Assembly: GCA_035041965.1 (NCBI GenBank) | Contig: JAPYMA010000725.1 | Location: forward strand, 62,001-126,000 | Source of the DNA: Anisakis pegreffii | Taxonomy: Eukaryota > Nematoda > Chromadorea > Rhabditida > Anisakidae | Reading direction: 5' to 3' | DNA length: 64,000 nucleotides | Shown: positions 62,793-64,000 of the stretch, piece by piece | Position numbering within the stretch: position 1 is the first letter of the stretch | How the letters are laid out: every line of letters begins with the position of its first letter | The notes under the pieces: generated by a model | What the model was told of the DNA's origin: nothing | The model's input: the letters and a program-made list of their open reading frames with translations, nothing else | Databases searched by the model: none | Translations under genes and position numbers: made by a program

Positions 62793-64000
62793 GGTAGCAG
62801 CAAAAGGAAATCACTTAAACGATCCCATTCGGTCTTGGTGTGAGTGGGACACCCTTTCATGGATTCTTACTCAATCAGTTCGTTTCGAATAATTTTTCAA
62901 CATTCGCAATAACTTTCATTTTGTTCAACACTCAAGCAATTCACGATTTGACATGATAAGTCATCGCAGCAGATTCCTCTCACCCTTCCAGCCTCATTTG
63001 GATTTTGCATCTTCAGCAACCTCGACTAGCAACTTCGAATTCATTCCTTATGGTTAATCCACTCCGTTTTCACCATCAGTAATGCCTCAAATGCACACAA
63101 CTCTCATGTAGCAATATTTATGTAAATCAAACTCGTTATTACATCGGCGTTAAGGCGCATTCATAAATCAAAATATGCATAAATCAAAATGCTGACTGCG
63201 TCGGCGTTAAAGCGTATATGAAGTGAGTGTTCAGCTTGTTTAAGGATACAGCTATGACGAAAATTCACAGTGACAACAAATTTGAAGAGGACATTACCGG
63301 ATTTGACATTATCGAAAAATCTAAAAATGAGATCGAAATAGAGAAACGAAATCACCGGAATAACTCACAAATAACATATTTTAGGTATCTATTCAGCGGT
63401 TTATTCAGCATTCCCATATCTCCTCTTCATTTTCATTAACGGCTCTTCGTGATGTTCTGTGGTTTCAAAGCAGCATGATATGTTTGCAATGAGAAATGTG
63501 GGAAAGTAATCGCAGACTTTCTCTGAGGATCACCGCGGAGATCATGAAGTGTACTGAACTGATAACGAACCAAATGCATCAGTCTGGGAGAACAGTTTCA
63601 TTTAGACAAAGAAAAATTTCAAAGAATGTTTTGACGTTTTTTTTGCAAAGAGTTCACCTCGAAATTATACACTTCCGAGATGATGCATTGCAAGAAATCA
63701 AGCGCGAATTATTTGATGTTTTCCTGCAATCAAGCATTACAGGATCATCATCTCATTATATTTTGAGCTTATGACAGATTCAATTTTGCTTCATTCGGAT
63801 CAGATATCATTCATCAATGAGGATTAGAAGTTGCTCTAACGCACCCATTCATTTCTAACTGAATTTATTCGAATGTTCAGTTCAGCCACAACAAGTCATC
63901 ATGCATTTAAGCGCGTTCACAAATCAACATTTTACATATTTGACGTTTCCTGCTTGAAACGCATCACAAGAAAAACATTTTGAGGTGGCAAACTATGATT
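62793..64000. other. Right-edge stretch, presumed intron
   Basis: No exon that continues phase 2 from the upstream donors could be identified. A short repeated block (cggcgttaa(a/g)gcg with cataaatcaaaat) lies at 63143-63216. Open frames at 63227-63439 and 63496-63774 have no recognisable motif. Confidence 0.35.

Overview
The window is nuclear DNA of a nematode. The evidence is a cuticle-collagen gene of classic nematode layout, multi-exon genes with AT-rich introns, two nuclear tRNA genes, and a MTA/LIN-40-type chromatin gene. Gene density is low (about five convincing protein genes in 64 kb) and introns run from tens to thousands of bases. That is more like a larger-genome parasitic nematode, for example clade III, than Caenorhabditis, but I cannot fix the species. 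All exon models below were built by hand from splice sites, reading phase and recalled family motifs. For the two large genes, the collagen and the 31.3 kb gene, every exon junction keeps frame.

Layout. Bases 1-175 may hold the start of a minus-strand Gln/His-rich exon running off the left edge. From 3.67 to 15.6 kb on the minus strand lies an 18-exon MTA1/LIN-40 homologue (BAH, ELM2, SANT and GATA-type zinc finger, 781 aa). It has two alternative first exons 3.5 kb apart that encode the same nine residues. From 15.6 to 27 kb there is mostly non-coding DNA: tRNA-Arg(CCT), tRNA-Pro(AGG), four pre-miRNA-like hairpins, and a tandem array whose spacing alternates 242 and 165-166 bp. A three-exon cuticle collagen occupies 27.50-29.39 kb on the plus strand. 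Just downstream are two phase-matched coding exons of another gene, possibly the C-terminus of an SNM1-type nuclease.

From 31.3 to 33.3 kb (plus) is a four-exon, 323-aa acidic protein with a C-terminal helical segment that I do not recognise. From 34.56 to 39.65 kb (minus) is a 16-exon COG7 homologue (conserved oligomeric Golgi complex subunit 7, 727 aa). From 40 to 54.7 kb little is recognisable: a short BPI/LBP-like fragment carrying an in-frame stop, a possible two-exon plus-strand tail, and a 693-bp inverted-repeat element. From 54.77 kb to the right edge lies the 5' part of a plus-strand gene with a 7.2-kb intron and at least two mutually exclusive first-exon options; its body is outside the window. 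Its long intron carries a foldback element made of 16-bp units.

The genes do not form a pathway. MTA is a NuRD-type nuclear factor, COG7 a Golgi tether and the collagen a cuticle component. The most interesting material is the duplicated MTA first exon, the cluster of long near-perfect hairpins, the alternating tandem array, the foldback elements, and a frequent GTT-type splice donor (GTTCGT, GTTAGT, GTTTNT) in both large genes.
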